Shown here piece by piece: positions 39,165 through 50,759 of a DNA stretch of 64,000 nt. The stretch is from the NCBI GenBank assembly GCA_029721435.1, contig CM056578.1, positions 12,896,313 to 12,960,312 of the forward strand. The letters are read 5' to 3'. Both the position numbers and the translations under genes were made by a program. The first letter of the stretch is position 1, and the number at the start of each line of letters is the position of its first letter. The notes beneath the pieces are model-generated. The model was given only the letters and a program-made list of their open reading frames with translations, was not told where the DNA came from and searched no databases. Source of the DNA: Gymnothorax reevesii (lineage: Eukaryota > Chordata > Actinopteri > Anguilliformes > Muraenidae).

Positions 39165-40605
39165 TTAACCCATTTAGGCCTGAGGCCTAGTCAAAAAATG
39201 CCTATGAAAACCTATGGGCGATTTTGAAAAGAACCTGAGGTTCTAAACCTGAGGTTTTCTGGAAAACAGCACCCAGGTGTCAATGTCTAGTAAAAAGCTG
39301 ATATCTCAGCCTCTGTAGCAGATAGAAACAAAATTCAAAGAGTATTTGAGAGCTTAGACCTGTGGCTTTCATGAGATTTTTTATCATTTAATTATTTGTG
39401 CAAATTTTTATCACAATATTTAAAAGACTGAACAAACTGTAACAAACTATAAAATATAATAAAACCAATAAAATGAATAACTAATCTCTATCTACATAAC
39501 ATGCACAACTCAAATGGAATAAAGAGGCCTAATAAATAAAAGTATAAGCTTTGCACTAGAGAATAACAAACACTTTCTCTTTCTTTGGAACAGGTGGCAG
39601 CAGTGGCGAAGACATGTCTCTTTTAGTCCTGGCTAGATCTCAATCATTTTCCTTTATTGTCGTCTTTTCCAACTATTGTAATTGGCAACTGAAGACACAG
39701 TTTCTCTCCACATGCGATCTAACAGCGATTAAATCGCGGGTAAAATTCAGCACAGTGGCGGAACAGAGAATTGGGTTGCACAAAACAGCTGTTTAAAACA
39801 ATAATAAATCCTGACCAGTTCTCAGTCATCTTCATGATTAACAGAAGGTTCACTCCGAGAGCGCTCCAGACTTAACACGTGCTGCTTGTTCTCCCCGATT
39901 AGGTAAGACGACAATCATTCCTCTCAATGCATATTTGCTGTATTTAAATCTACGTTATTCAAAATTGCATAGCCTACCTGTCGACTCTCACGCAAATGGC
40001 TTGAGCCGCAGGCTTGTTATAACCTAGGCTATTTAACTGCCGAGTGCCACTGTTTTTTTTTTTTTTTTTAAATCAACCCACAAAATACCGAGAGTGAGAG
40101 TCCTTGTTTTATTGGAACAGGGACCAGTTCAATCACGCGAAGCATTAGCCAATTAAAAAGTAAATTATTTTTCTGCACTGAACTTAGCCCATGATTTCAT
40201 CGCTGTTAGATCGCATATGGTGAGAAACCGTGTCTTCAGTTGCCATTACGATAATTGGAAAAGACGTCAATAAAGGAAAATGATTGAGATCTAGCCAGGA
40301 CTAAAAGGGAAATGTCCTTGCCCCCCCTGTACCTCTGCTATTGGGTGGCAGGCATGATATAGTGTCCGTACAAATAAAATAAAAATAAACATAAAAATAT
40401 AAAAAATAAAGTGTGTTGAATGGCATCTGCCCTAGTATAAAGTGCCAGTAAAAGAACAGCTATGAGCCCAGAAATGGTCGGAAAAGTAATGGAAATAACA
40501 AAATGATGTATCCGCTTTCCCGGTCTGAAGGGGAGAAATGCGTAACAGCGTCCCCGATTTTCAAGGTTTAAATGCGCACATGCTGTCCTTGTTTAAATGG
40601 GTTAA
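39165..40605. mobile_element. piggyBac-type element flanked by TTAA
   Basis: TTAA at 39165-39168 and 40602-40605 border inverted ends CCCATTTAGGCC (left) and the complement of AAATGGG (right). No transposase frame is visible. Without the nested hAT copy (39601-40343) it is about 0.7 kb. The right flank TTAATGTTTAGATTATTCCT and left flank CTCTCAG together match an uninterrupted site at 47462-47484. Confidence 0.72.
39601..40343 (+). mobile_element. hAT palindromic element nested in the piggyBac-type element
   Basis: Exact 8-bp duplications GGTGGCAG at 39593-39600 and 40344-40351 flank a 743-bp element starting CAGTGGCGAAGACATG. Long inverted arms (about 39612-39740 and 40195-40330) share TTTTAGTCCTGGCTAGATCT, CCTTTATTG.CGTCTTTTCC and GATCTAACAGCGAT. 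The same family recurs in the opposite orientation at 49147-49874. No transposase; non-autonomous. Confidence 0.88.
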
Positions 40606-41030
40606 TGTTTAGATTATTCCTCATACCTGTTGCCCCACCTAGCTTGTTACCCTTGTGCATATACAGTCCCTCACTTTTAGAGAGCTTTGTCAGACTGTTG
40701 ATCAACTTTTCTCTGTGCCGAGCTCTGTATACGTTAATGATCTGTTTGTGATTCTGTGTCGCCTTCCGTTTGATACCGAATTCTGTTTTTGCCTGCCCGG
40801 TTGTGTTCGCTCCTGATTATGACCCATTTTCTGCCCGACTCCGATTGCTATGTATTGCTGCCCTGGCATTTGGAATTCGGATTACGGACACTCTACTTCC
40901 CCACTGCCTCACGATTTGGTACTGTTGCCGGCGCTTTTCAGTTTTTTAACCCTTGCTTGTCTTTAGACTGTGCTTTATGGATTGCTCCTCTGTGCCGTCA
41001 CTGTGTTTACCTGGCTTTGGACTCGGACTA
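40602..41030 (+). mobile_element. Gypsy-like LTR fragment, interrupted copy
   Basis: From TTAATGTTTAGATTATTCCT through GTTGCCCCACCTAGCTTGTT and a C/T-rich stretch this resembles 47463-47860. Its left part was separated by the TTAA-flanked element. No coding sequence of an LTR element is visible beside it. Confidence 0.55.
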
Positions 41031-41135
41031 AGTAATGATCACGATTTTTGCACTTCTAAACTACTACTAAACTACTTGCAGTTGGATTTCTTTTCTCGGA
41101 GCATTACAGTGATTCTGACTGTGTACACACTGTGG

Positions 41136-41805
41136 CAAAAAGCTGCCGGTCCAGATAACGTCCCTGGACGCATGTTGAAAGACTGTGCAGAGGAGCTCAA
41201 GGATGTTCTCACAGATATCTTCAACACCTCGCTGAGTCAGGCTATGGTCCCCAGATGCTTCAAAGCCACAACCATCATACCTGTATCAAGGAAGCCACCC
41301 CCATCCTGCTTCAATGACTACCATCCTGTCACACTGACCTCCACCATCATGAAGTGCTTTGAGAGGCTTCTCATTGACCACATGAAATCCATCCTTCCTC
41401 CTGCCCTGGACCCCTTTCAGTTTGCATACCATTCCAGCTGCTCCACTGAAGAGGCTGTCCCCTCTGACCTCCACTCAGCTTTCACCCACCTGGACACAAA
41501 AGGCTCCAATGTGAAAATGCAGTTCATTGATTTCAACTCAGCATTCAATAGTATCATCCCTCAGCAGCTGATAGGGAGTCCGCCCCGCTGGGCCTGAGGA
41601 CTCTCTCACTGAGAGCTTGCAGTCAGTGTGGATTTGCGATAGCACATCGAGCATCATCACACTGAGCACAGGGGCCCCGCAAGTGTGCAAGCTCAGCCCT
41701 CTGCTCTTCACTCTGCTGACCCGTGACTGTGCACCAACTTACAGCTCCAACCTTTTCGTCAAATTTGCTGATGACATGACTGTGGTTGATCTCATCAGCA
41801 ACAAA
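41136..41805 (+). pseudogene. L2-type reverse transcriptase remnant, central part
   Basis: One frame runs without stop to about 41597; the next part lies in another frame from 41617 on. FADD at about 41764-41775 is the core of the RT active site. A deletion between GSPPRWA and the STGAP region removes about 40 expected residues and shifts the frame. It stops where the DNA element begins at 41806. Confidence 0.85.
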
Positions 41806-42438
41806 GGCCACGTTTACATGGGTAGTTTTCCTCAATCTGATTGAAATCGATCGAAATAAGTGAATCTGATTTGATCTGTATACATGAAGTTTCAGTCAAG
41901 AGATCCACGTTCAATCCGCGTTGACATGGCCCCAGCTGAATCCGATTGTATTGTGTTTTTTTACCTGCGCATTTTCACTCTGCCACTACCTGTAAATGTG
42001 TAAGAGAAGAAGAGCTGTACTTCCTGCTTCCTGTTTACCTCTATAAAGATGGATCAACGCCATGTTTCGTTGGGGAAGCTTATTGTGTCGTGGTTATATT
42101 TATTTGCGGTTCTGAAGTCGCAGCAGTTAATCGTCCTGAAGCGATATTTGGATATTTAGTTTGGCCGCGTTTGGCTCTGCGTACGTCGCTTCACTTACGA
42201 GCCTCTTACGTACTAGGAGTGCATGCGCGGACTGAACAATCCTCTTTATCAACACAATCCGCTCCACTCAGTCGTTTACATGGAGTATGGAGCGGATTAT
42301 CAATCGGCGTGGACTACCTCTTACAATCCGATCCGAAATTCAATCGGATCCGGGAGAATCAGATTGGCTAAGGTGTTTATATGAGACATTTTGAATCTGA
42401 TTGACCTTTCAATCGTATTGTAAATAGTAAACAGGGCC
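41806..42438. mobile_element. 633-bp DNA element nested in the L2 LINE
   Basis: GGCCACGTTTACATGG at the left and GTAAACAGGGCC at the right are inverted ends. Internal sub-terminal segments CAATCTGATTG and GAATCTGATTG are also related in inverted arrangement. LINE coding sequence stops exactly at the left end and resumes at AATGACAACACG at the right end. The target duplication appears short (AA or AAA/AAT). No transposase is visible. Confidence 0.72.
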
Positions 42439-42570
42439 AATGACAACACGTACTACAGAAGTGAGGTGAATAAGCTTGCTATGTAGTGCACCAATAACAG
42501 TCTTTCCCTTCAAGGTCCCTTATTATGCCACCAGGTACACTGCCACTCAGCCATTATGAGCCAGTTCAAA

Positions 42571-43929
42571 GGCCCGTATCCAGAAACGACACTCACACTA
42601 ATTGAGTACGAGTGAGTACTAAAACTTAGTTAGTGTCAGGTTATACTAAATGAGTCAGAGGTTGCCTTAACTCTCATTTGCTTTCAGAGACCTCACTCAC
42701 ACTGAAAATAGTGTCTCTTTCTGAGTGAAGGCTGAGTGCAGGGAACACCTCCCTTGAGCCGCACTAACTTGCACCGGTATTTCTTTATCATGGATTTCAG
42801 GTGGTTACAGACATTGGAAACTCTGGATCATTTACAGCCACGTGCTCGACGCAATCGCAACAATGCAAATTTTAACTCTGATGATGATAACGATGCCGGT
42901 AACTTACTAACTGACCACCTGGTTTCAGTCTTTACAAACTGCTCTGTGGTGAGCTCGAGGTTAGCATTTGTGTACCCACCAGTAGCTACTGGTGAACTGG
43001 CAATAGGGGAAGCTCAAAACCATCCCTTAAAGATAATGATTGAAAAAAGGTCATAACTAATCATTTAATAAAATTTTATTCACTTGAACTACAAAAATCC
43101 AAAGGATTATCATGTATTGCCAGTTCTACTTGTTAAGTTAGAATGAGTATTAATAATTGGGCTATCACCCTGTTTTCAATTCATTTAAATTACCATTGCA
43201 AATACTCTGAAAACTCTCAACAGTATCAGATGTGGCCAGTTTTCACGAATGAGGCATATCTATTAACTCTCACGCATTCAGATTTCTGGTGCTTTTCTTT
43301 ACTGTTGGGTTGGAAAATTCTGCGCTCAGCTGGCTCGTGGGGCGCGTGTTGATTGGTCTTTGTGGCTCGTGTAGCTGTAAGTCACGAGAATCCATTCTTT
43401 TCTACATTCTTAATTGCTGAACGGAGAAGGAAATGTCCAGCACATTTCACAGTATGTTGCTTAGTGAGCCTCCGGGGCTGTCCTGCGCCTTTCGCGAGCC
43501 ACTCGACCACAGAATTTATGAAGATATGCTGATATTTTATGTCGTCATTTATGTGCGAAAGACGCGCCTCAATTTTGTGAAGCAATGTATGACGATGCTA
43601 TAAAAATAAATTTGATTGTCGTTTTACCAATTAGTCCGAGAAACTTTCTAATCAAGAAAAGTAAACTGCGTCAGGTTTAGGTTATTCAGCACTGAAGGGT
43701 GAGGATTGAGCCTCCCTTTGCAGCTGCCGACGCACCGCCTCTGGTATTCAGTGCCCACTACTGTCAGTTATGCTCGAGTGACGTTTGTGAATAGCAACTG
43801 GCGAGGAGTGGGACCGCTCCCTCGGTTAGTGGTAGGTCGATCACTTTCTCAGACTCCAGTTGCATTTCAGTCGTACTCACTTTATGGTGAGTGAAGGGTA
43901 AGTGTGAGTGTCATTTCTGAATACAGGCC
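42571..43929. mobile_element. PIF/Harbinger-like element, copy B
   Basis: 28-bp inverted ends, GGCCCGTATCCAGAAACGAC followed by ACTCACAC at the left, and the complement at 43902-43929 with three differences. AAA flanks both ends (42568-42570, 43930-43932), a 3-bp duplication as in Harbinger elements, though the usual target is TWA. Its right half is homologous to 2020-2340. The frames inside (42736-43056) resemble no protein I recognise. It lies in the same LINE as the element ending at 42438. Confidence 0.75.
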
Positions 43930-44111
43930 AAAGTCTCCTTTACCTGACATCACAGAATAATGAAATCTGATTGACTGCTTAGCTGTAGGTGATCAATTCT
44001 TCTTGCCTCCGGTCGGTTACTTCCCCATGTGATGTCAAGAGGGAAAAAAAATTTAAATGGCTTGTAAAAACTAATTAGCTGTGCACCTGGGGACATAATT
44101 GGGGACCTTTA

Positions 44112-44740
44112 ATGTTGGGAAAACAAAGGAGATATTTATCGACTTCCGGAAAACACTCACCCATCAACGGCACGGCTGTGGAGTGGGTGAGCAACACCAA
44201 ATTCCTCAGCGAGCCAATCTCTGAGGACCTCTCCTGGTCAAAGAATGCAGCATCATTGCTCAAGAAAGCCGAGCAATGTCTTTACTTCCTTCAGAAGCCA
44301 ATGAGAGCTAGAGCCCCACCCCCCATCATGTGCAGCTTCCACTGAGGCACCATTGAGAGCATTCATACCAGCTGCATCACTGTGTGGTTTAAGAGCTGCA
44401 TTGCCTCCAACCAAAAGACCCTGCAGCACATAGTGCATGCAGCAGAGAGAATTGCTGGCTCCTCATTCCCCTCCCTCCTGGATATTTACAACACCCACCC
44501 TGCCCACAAAGCCACTGGTATTGTAAATGACCCCACCCACCCTTCATACAGCCCCTTCAGTCTGCTGCTATCTGTGAAAAGGTTAGGGAGAGTCCATGCT
44601 GGTTCCACCGGACTGTGCAACAGCTTTATACACCAGGCTGTCAGGAGGCTACACTCTCTCCCCTATACCTCAGAAAAATCTGGAATATTCAGAACTATTC
44701 ACTCTAGTATATGTTTGCAATATGATGATTAAGTCTAGTT
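44112..44740 (+). pseudogene. L2-type LINE, C-terminal coding remnant
   Basis: Two frame segments: INGTAVEWVSNTKFLSEPIS to SFH-stop, then GTIESIHTSCITVWFKSCIA through RRLHSLPYTSEKSG. These match the region after the reverse transcriptase in L2/Rex1 LINEs. An in-frame stop (about 44343) breaks it. Confidence 0.78.
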
Positions 44741-44792
44741 TGTTTGCACTATAATTATTCATTCTAGTTCAAGTTTGCACTAATTTCATTAG

Positions 44793-45868
44793 GGGCCAGA
44801 CAGCCTAAGCTGCCAGGACCGTATTGGTATCCTGCATGTTCTTCTTCTTCTTCCAAGGAAATCCTACTTCCCATGCGTGAAAAATCACCAAACTTTGCAG
44901 AAAGGTCCAGTGACCAGTCCCATGCCTGATTGCCTCAGCTGCAAAAACAGCCCAATAGTCCTGATGGTGTCGCTACACCAAGCCTCTAAAGTTCAAAATT
45001 TTGAAAATTCACAACAAATCAACCATCTGTGCTACAGATTTGCAGCTTTTGCCAAAATGTAACACCAGTACTGAAAAAACTTTTGTACATTTGAATCTAT
45101 TGCAAATTATGAAGTCCATCACTCTGTTTTTTTCCAAGAACTGTAAAACTTATTAAACCTATCTCCTCCCACAATTTTTTCTCAATTTACACGAAACTTG
45201 CTACAGAGCATCTTCAGACTGTCCCACACAAATGATCCACACAGATTTTTGATTTATCAAAAATTGAGCCTACAGTGCATCAAAATGTTTGACTGTAAAC
45301 AGTATTGTAAACATATACTTGCAAATTCTTGCTAAATTTCAATGTTCATTAAAAATGACAAAATTTTGGAGCCATGGTAGATGAAGTTTGGAAAATATAT
45401 AATATTATCTCTCAAAAACTGAATGTTTTACAGCATTTCACTCTCATGCAAACAACTGGACTCAATGCAAAAATGGCATTTTTAAATGTCAGTTTTTCAC
45501 TTATGGAGCCAATAAATCATTGTTAAAAATAAATTACCAACATCTACGTGCTGTCTAGGTGCAATTTGTGTATTTTCTGATTTTTGTCTTAATCACTGAA
45601 TTTTTGACAGCCATTTGAAATCTGCCTTCACACACTAACAGCTGCTGTCTTGCACAGAGGTGACTGGCTTAGTCAATTTGTTAAGCTAAATGTGACTTTT
45701 CCATTTGCCAATTAGCTCAGTGAGATAGAGCACAGTCTCTTGTGCCAAAAATTGTGAGTCCAAGCCTCAGCTGATGTAAAATGCACATTAGAATACCACC
45801 TTTTTCATCTTCCTACACTCTGCTTGCTGCTCAGAATTGCCTAATTTTGCCTAAAATTGCCCGGCCCC
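44793..45868. mobile_element. Possible DNA element in the L2 3' region
   Basis: LINE 3' sequence is interrupted between about 44790 and 45870. The interval starts GGGGCCAGACA and ends with GCCCGGCCCC, a short possible inverted repeat. It contains no coding region and near its right end a tRNA-like stretch. The borders are tentative. Confidence 0.4.
45708..45775 (+). repeat. tRNA-like remnant
   Basis: AATTAGCTCAGTGAGATAGA and GC form a good A-box and D-arm (GCTC/GAGC pairing). TGAGTCCAAGCCTCA forms a T-arm-like hairpin with B-box similarity. The acceptor stem does not pair, so this is a SINE head or tRNA pseudogene and not a tRNA gene. Confidence 0.5.
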
Positions 45869-46349
45869 GACCACTTCTGCACAGCAGTTATAAGTTCTGC
45901 TTTATTTTTGTCATTACAACTCTACATTTTTTTATCTTTTGCCACTTTATTCATCACTCATTTTGTGGATGTAATAACCTGTTCATTGTTTATATATTTG
46001 CAATATTCATTCTAATTGCACTTATATTTATCCATCGCAGTTTATGCATCACTACACACATTGCCTTGAGGTTCCCCGTTTTGTATTGTGTCTTCTTGCT
46101 CCAGCTTAGACGTGTAAATATTAAAAATGTTTTTACTTCTCTAGTATTTTTTTATTTTATCTATTCTACTTCAGTATTACTTTGCTCTGTCCCAGTGTTA
46201 CTTACTTTTTGTTTGAGCACTGCATGTTTACACCATGGGTCTGAGAAGAATAGCATTTTGATCCTCTATATATCCTGTTCATATGGCAGATTTGACAATA
46301 AAGTTGGCTTTAATAATTGGCACTCTTCATTTAGCACTTATTGTGACCA

Positions 46350-46700
46350 CCTCTGGCAATAGAAATAGTATGGAGTCTTTTGCTTTAAATTTTGACAGCG
46401 TTAAGGCATACATCTGGCAGGGTTTTGGGACCATTCTTCTAAGCAAACCCTTTGAAGATCCCTCACATTCTTAGGTTTGCATTTATCAACTCTCCTTTTC
46501 AACTCAGCTCACAGATTTTCAATTTTCAATTAGGTCTGGCAATTGAGATGGCCATTGTAGAACACTGATTTTTTTGTCACAAAACCATTCCTGTTTGGAT
46601 CTTGGGGGATGCTTTGGGGCATTGTGTTCCGGGAAAGTCCATCAATGGCCAAGTCTGAACCCTCTGGCAGAGGCAACCAGATTGCCAGCCAAAATATCCT
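46350..46700 (-). pseudogene. Tc1-like transposase remnant, C-terminal part
   Basis: Read on the minus strand it encodes IENL-stop-AELKRRVDK followed by KPKNVRDLQRVCLEEWSQ, the end of Tc1 transposases after the second catalytic region. Stops interrupt it. Opposite strand to the copy at 47955-48800. Confidence 0.75.
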
Positions 46701-46799
46701 GATAATTAAAAAAAAAATCATTCCCACAAGTGTGTATATGGAGGTAAAAATGTAAGAATGAAAAAAAAGCAAAATCATCCATTTTTTATGACACTTTAT

Positions 46800-47862
46800 A
46801 GGCATTGCGATATTTATTTATTTATTTTGTCTCTTGCTGTTTTGATCTGGTTTTCTTTATAGTCCACATTTCCCGTTACTCTGATTTCACTGTTAGGTTT
46901 ATTTGTATGTTATTATTTTTATCACCATTGCCAGATCCTTGCACCATTGTCTCCCCATCTGATGTATTGTGTCATCTGGGTATTTATGCCAGTGCACTTC
47001 CCTGTCTGTCACATTTCGGGTGATTTCAGAAGTTTTCCTGTTTTACAAACTTCCTTCACTTCTCGTTTGGCTTCCTTCAACACTAATTACTAAATAAGTA
47101 CTAATCCCGCTAACTCTATGTTTTGTTTAGTTTATCAACTAATTCTTACTAACATACTAATCTTGTAAATAACTAACATACTAACTTGCACCATTTGGGT
47201 AATATTATCGGACAAACTACTAACTTTACCAATTGGATCTCTCCGCTTTCCACACTAATCTGTAACTCTGCCCTCTTTGCTCTCTTGTCTTGGTTTCTGC
47301 AGACACTTTGCAACTACCTCTTCTACTAATCTGTTTCTCCCATCTCTCTTCACTTAGACACTCCTTGAATGGAGCTGTTATTGTGTAAGGATGTCTGGTG
47401 AAACTAGTCTTTGTTACTGTTTCCCATTTTGTACTGTTAATTACCTCTTGTACTTTCCCCTCTCAGTTAATGTTTAGATTATCCCTCACATCTGTTGCCC
47501 TGCCTAGTGTGTTACATCCCTTGTGTATGAATAGCCCCACTCTGCAGTCTGTTCTTTGTCAGAACGTTGATCTACTCATGCAGAGCCGAGCACCCAGTAC
47601 GCCTGTTTGTATTTAGAGATTCTGTGATGCCCTTCTGCCTGGCTTTGATTTTTTTCCAACCCCTTTGGATTTTTCTGCCCATCTAATTTTCTGGTTTCCA
47701 TCTCTGCTTGTTTTTTGACTTTTGAATTTTTTCCCGACTGTCTGGATTTTTCCTCCTGTGATCTCCGTTTTGACCCTGCCTGAATAAAGACAATGATTTT
47801 GCTTTTTCCCTCGCCCGCATCTGGTCCTTTTTGCCTGTGCTTTACATTTGCATAGTTTGAAT
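46800..47862 (+). mobile_element. Gypsy-like LTR or 3' end, largely intact copy
   Basis: Contains CTCTCAGTTAATGTTTAGATTA (47457-47478), GTTGCCCTGCCTAGTGTG, a pyrimidine-rich stretch, AATAAAGACA at 47781 and GCATCTGGTCCTTTTTGCCT near the end, an arrangement typical of fish Gypsy LTR 3' ends. The 5' border is uncertain. It matches 40602 onward. The 46800-47400 portion shares CTAACATACTAACTT-type stretches with the complement of 38600-38700. Confidence 0.5.
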
Positions 47863-47954
47863 GCATGTTTGAAGGCCTATTCCATGATTATTGATGGCAA
47901 AAAATTGTTTAAACTGGTTTGAGGCAACATTATTCTGCAAAATTACCTCTGATG

Positions 47955-48800
47955 GTCAGTTGTTCCTGTATATATGGTGACATGAACTTTGACCACAGTC
48001 ACTGTGTTTAACATAATGGCACAAAGGAAGGAGCTCTCTGAAATTGTTCGTAGCTGCATTGTGGCCTTACATGATGCTAAAGACTTTATATATTTCCATG
48101 GCACTGTAAGAAACACCATCAAGCTTTTGAAAGACACCGGTTCACTGACAACTAATGGCAACAGAGGTGCAAAATGAAAGTTAAGTGCCTCTGATGTTTG
48201 TTATCTGTATATGACAATTAAAAAAAAATCAGCGGTTGATAGCACAACAACTACTTTATGATATTAATAGTGCCAGAAGTGAACCGATGATAATATCAAG
48301 ATCTACTATTTCCAGACGTTTGTGTGAAAATGGTCTGATTGGCTGTGTCATTGCCAAGCGCTGGTAAAATCAAAAAGTTTGCCAAGACTTGAGTTTGCCA
48401 AGAAATTCAAGGATTGGGCACCAAATGGGCTGGGAACAAGTCCTTTGGACCGATGAATCAAAATTCAAAATTTTCTCATCCAAATGCAGAACTTGTGCAC
48501 CGTAGTCGGAGAACGATTTCAAAAATGACTATTTAACCCCTTCTCTAAAACATTATGATTTGTGGTTCAGACTGCTCAAAAAGAGCCGGTGATCTCATAA
48601 GAAGTGACAGGATCATGGATCAAAAGAAGTATCACTGCATCCTTGTGAGGTCAGCATTGCCACCTGGAAAGAGACAGATTGGTCCGAGATTTTATTTTCA
48701 AAAAGATATTGACCCTAAACACATCTCTAGGATTTGCAAGAATGATCTCAGTCAGAAAGGATCATCGGTTGACAGAAAAGTTATGTCAGATCCATAATTG
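47955..48800 (+). pseudogene. Tc1-like transposase pseudogene
   Basis: Starts MAQRKELSEIVRSCIVALHD at 48016. It continues through a helix-turn-helix region, SRSTISRRLCENGLIG, the first catalytic region WTDESKFKIFS (48446 onward) and the second, FQKDIDPKHISRICKN (about 48694-48740). Several stops (for example at 48175) and a frame change near 48500 kill it. The element's own inverted ends were not delimited. Confidence 0.85.
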
Positions 48801-48996
48801 TATTAAATTTACCACTCCATGAGCTGGGACAATGTTTGCTCTGTTAGAGTTAAAATAATAACACCAGAAAAGATTTTTTTCACCGAACATTTAGCTGTGT
48901 CCTGTTTGCATGCTGGAAAAAGGTGGAACAAATAGGCCCCTGCTTTAGGCAGACGTGTACAGTGCACAGCTCAGGGGAATTTTCCCAGGGGGACAT

Positions 48997-49138
48997 CAGG
49001 GGCGCATCCAGAAATGCTAACAACATTGAAGCATTCAAAGTGAGTTTACAGCAATAAATACAGCATGTTCAAATGAATAATATGAAGATAATTAAGATGT
49101 TAAAACAGTTGAATATGTTAATTCCTCCTATTTGGTAG
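48997..49138 (+). mobile_element. hAT-like 5' end fragment
   Basis: CAGGGGCGCATCCAGAA has the form of a hAT terminus. No matching right end is seen before the next element at 49147, so it is probably truncated. Confidence 0.35.
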
Positions 49139-49146
49139 CATATCAT

Positions 49147-49874
49147 TAGTGGCGTGTCTAGAACTGGAAATTGGGGGGGGCACAGACACGTCCCTTTTAT
49201 TCCTGGCTAGTTCTCAATTATTTTCCTTTACTGACGCTTTTTCCAATTATCATAATTGGCACCTAAAGACACGGTTTTTCTACATATTTGATCAAACAGC
49301 AAAGAAATCCTTATTAATAGGAAAATGCTTTGCGTTGATTGAACTGGTCCGCATTCCAATGAAATATTGCCTTTCACTCACGGTATTGCGTGGGCTGATT
49401 AAAAAAAGAGGCATTTGGCAGTTAAATAGGCTATAAAAAGCCTGCGGCTCATGCTATATGCTTGAGAGTCGACAGGTATGCAATTTTGAAAAATGTTGAT
49501 TTAAATACAGCAAATATGGGTCCAGATGAATGATTGTCGTCTTACCTTTGGGGAGAACAAGCAGCACCTGTTAAGTGCGGAGCGCTCTGGGAGTGAAACT
49601 TCTGTTAATCATGAAAATGACTGAGAACAGGTCAGGACTAATTGTTTTAAACTGATGTTTTGCGCCCCTCAATTCTCAGTTCTGGCTTCGCCACTGTACT
49701 GAATTTAGCCCATAATTCCGTGGTGTTAGATCACATATGGAGAGATACCGTGTCTTCATTTGCCAATTACGATAATTGGAAAAGGCGTCAATAAAGGAAA
49801 ATGATTGAAAACTTGCCAGGACTAAAAGGGTCGTGTCTATGCCACCCCAATTCCCAATACTAGACGCGCCAATG
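49147..49874 (-). mobile_element. hAT palindromic element, sister of 39601-40343
   Basis: Perfect 8-bp duplications CATATCAT at 49139-49146 and 49875-49882 flank 728 bp. Ends TAGTGGCGTGTCTAG and CTAGACGCGCCAATG are inverted repeats. The long arms contain the same CCTGGCTAG, TTTCCTTTA.TGACG and GATCACATATGG segments as the nested copy. The interior is in opposite orientation (GTCGACAGGTATGC here, GCATAGCCTACCTGTCGAC there). Non-coding. Confidence 0.9.
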
Positions 49875-50759
49875 CATATCATGTCTACCCCAGTCGTCTA
49901 TAATCTATGATCTCAACAGCACTTTTTTCTTTTTACCCTCTTTTTGTGAACGACTAGGCCACTTTTATGAAGTAATTGGTTTTCAGCGCCTCAGTTTCCA
50001 AAATGTTTATGATTCATTTGCTTGATTAACAAAAATGGCAGTGTTTGGAATACTTGCTTCATGTAATTTGATCCCAAGTCACGAAGATGATTTCTCACTG
50101 AAATGGACAAAAAATACACAAAAGTGCATATGAGGCACTTATTTTGCTCAATCAGAAGTGGGCCTGTAATATTTTAGGGCTGTCTGATCTTAAGTGCTTT
50201 TTATACTCATAACTGGTCAGCATTAAAGTGCATCTGTAGTACTTGCATCTACACTTCAACTATGCAATCACTTATCTCCTAAATGTAAACTCCTAAATGG
50301 ACTGCTTTTTGCTACTAGCATTGAATGTAATTAAATTAGCTTGTCCTGACCCCCTCCCACAGATGGAAAAGACGTGTATTTTCCTCCTCTGTTCTCTATG
50401 AAGATAACCCATTACTCAGTACAGTGACTTTAATCAGCCTTGGGGATTTACTGATTGCACCTCATTTTTATGCAGTGAATGCAGTGCTTTTTCTGCTTCA
50501 TTTCATTGATCCTTTTGCCACACTTTTTTCACTCAAGTCAGGAAAAAAAAACTAGCATGCAGGTGCATTTCAAGTCTCAAATGAATGTTAACCTACTAAC
50601 CTATGTAAATACTGGACTGCTACCCTTAGCAACTCAGGATTCAGTTATTCCATATGGCTATCCCATATCTACTTGTGAATTGGCTGATGAACTCTATGCT
50701 GAATGATATGCTCATTGTTTGTAAGGCCTGTACACCTTGCAAACAGTCATCAAATTCTT

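Larger units (their letters stand above)
41130..46313 (+). mobile_element. L2/Rex1-type LINE, interrupted
   Basis: A reverse-transcriptase remnant is readable in pieces. 41136-41597 encodes KAAGPDNVPGRMLKDCAEEL, then motifs equivalent to NDYHPVTLTS, FQFAYHSS and IDFNSAFN. 41640-41805 carries STGAP and KFADDMTVVD, the catalytic-box equivalent. 42439-42560 has NDNTYYRSEVNKLA. 44112-44700 carries the downstream region including FIDFRK and TSCITVWFKSCIASNQKTLQ. The 3' end GACAATAAAGTTGGCTTTAA at about 46293-46313 is typical. It is broken by stops, frameshifts and DNA-element insertions, so it is dead. Confidence 0.85.

Noticed and set aside
40953..41597. Long open frame of 214 codons as a host gene
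   Set aside because: From about 41136 it encodes L2-type reverse transcriptase, and the first 60 codons are unrelated LTR-like sequence read through by chance.
45781..46362. Open frame of 193 codons
   Set aside because: It lies in the AT-rich 3' region of the L2-type LINE, is rich in Phe, Ile, Leu and Ser as expected from T-rich sequence, and resembles no protein.
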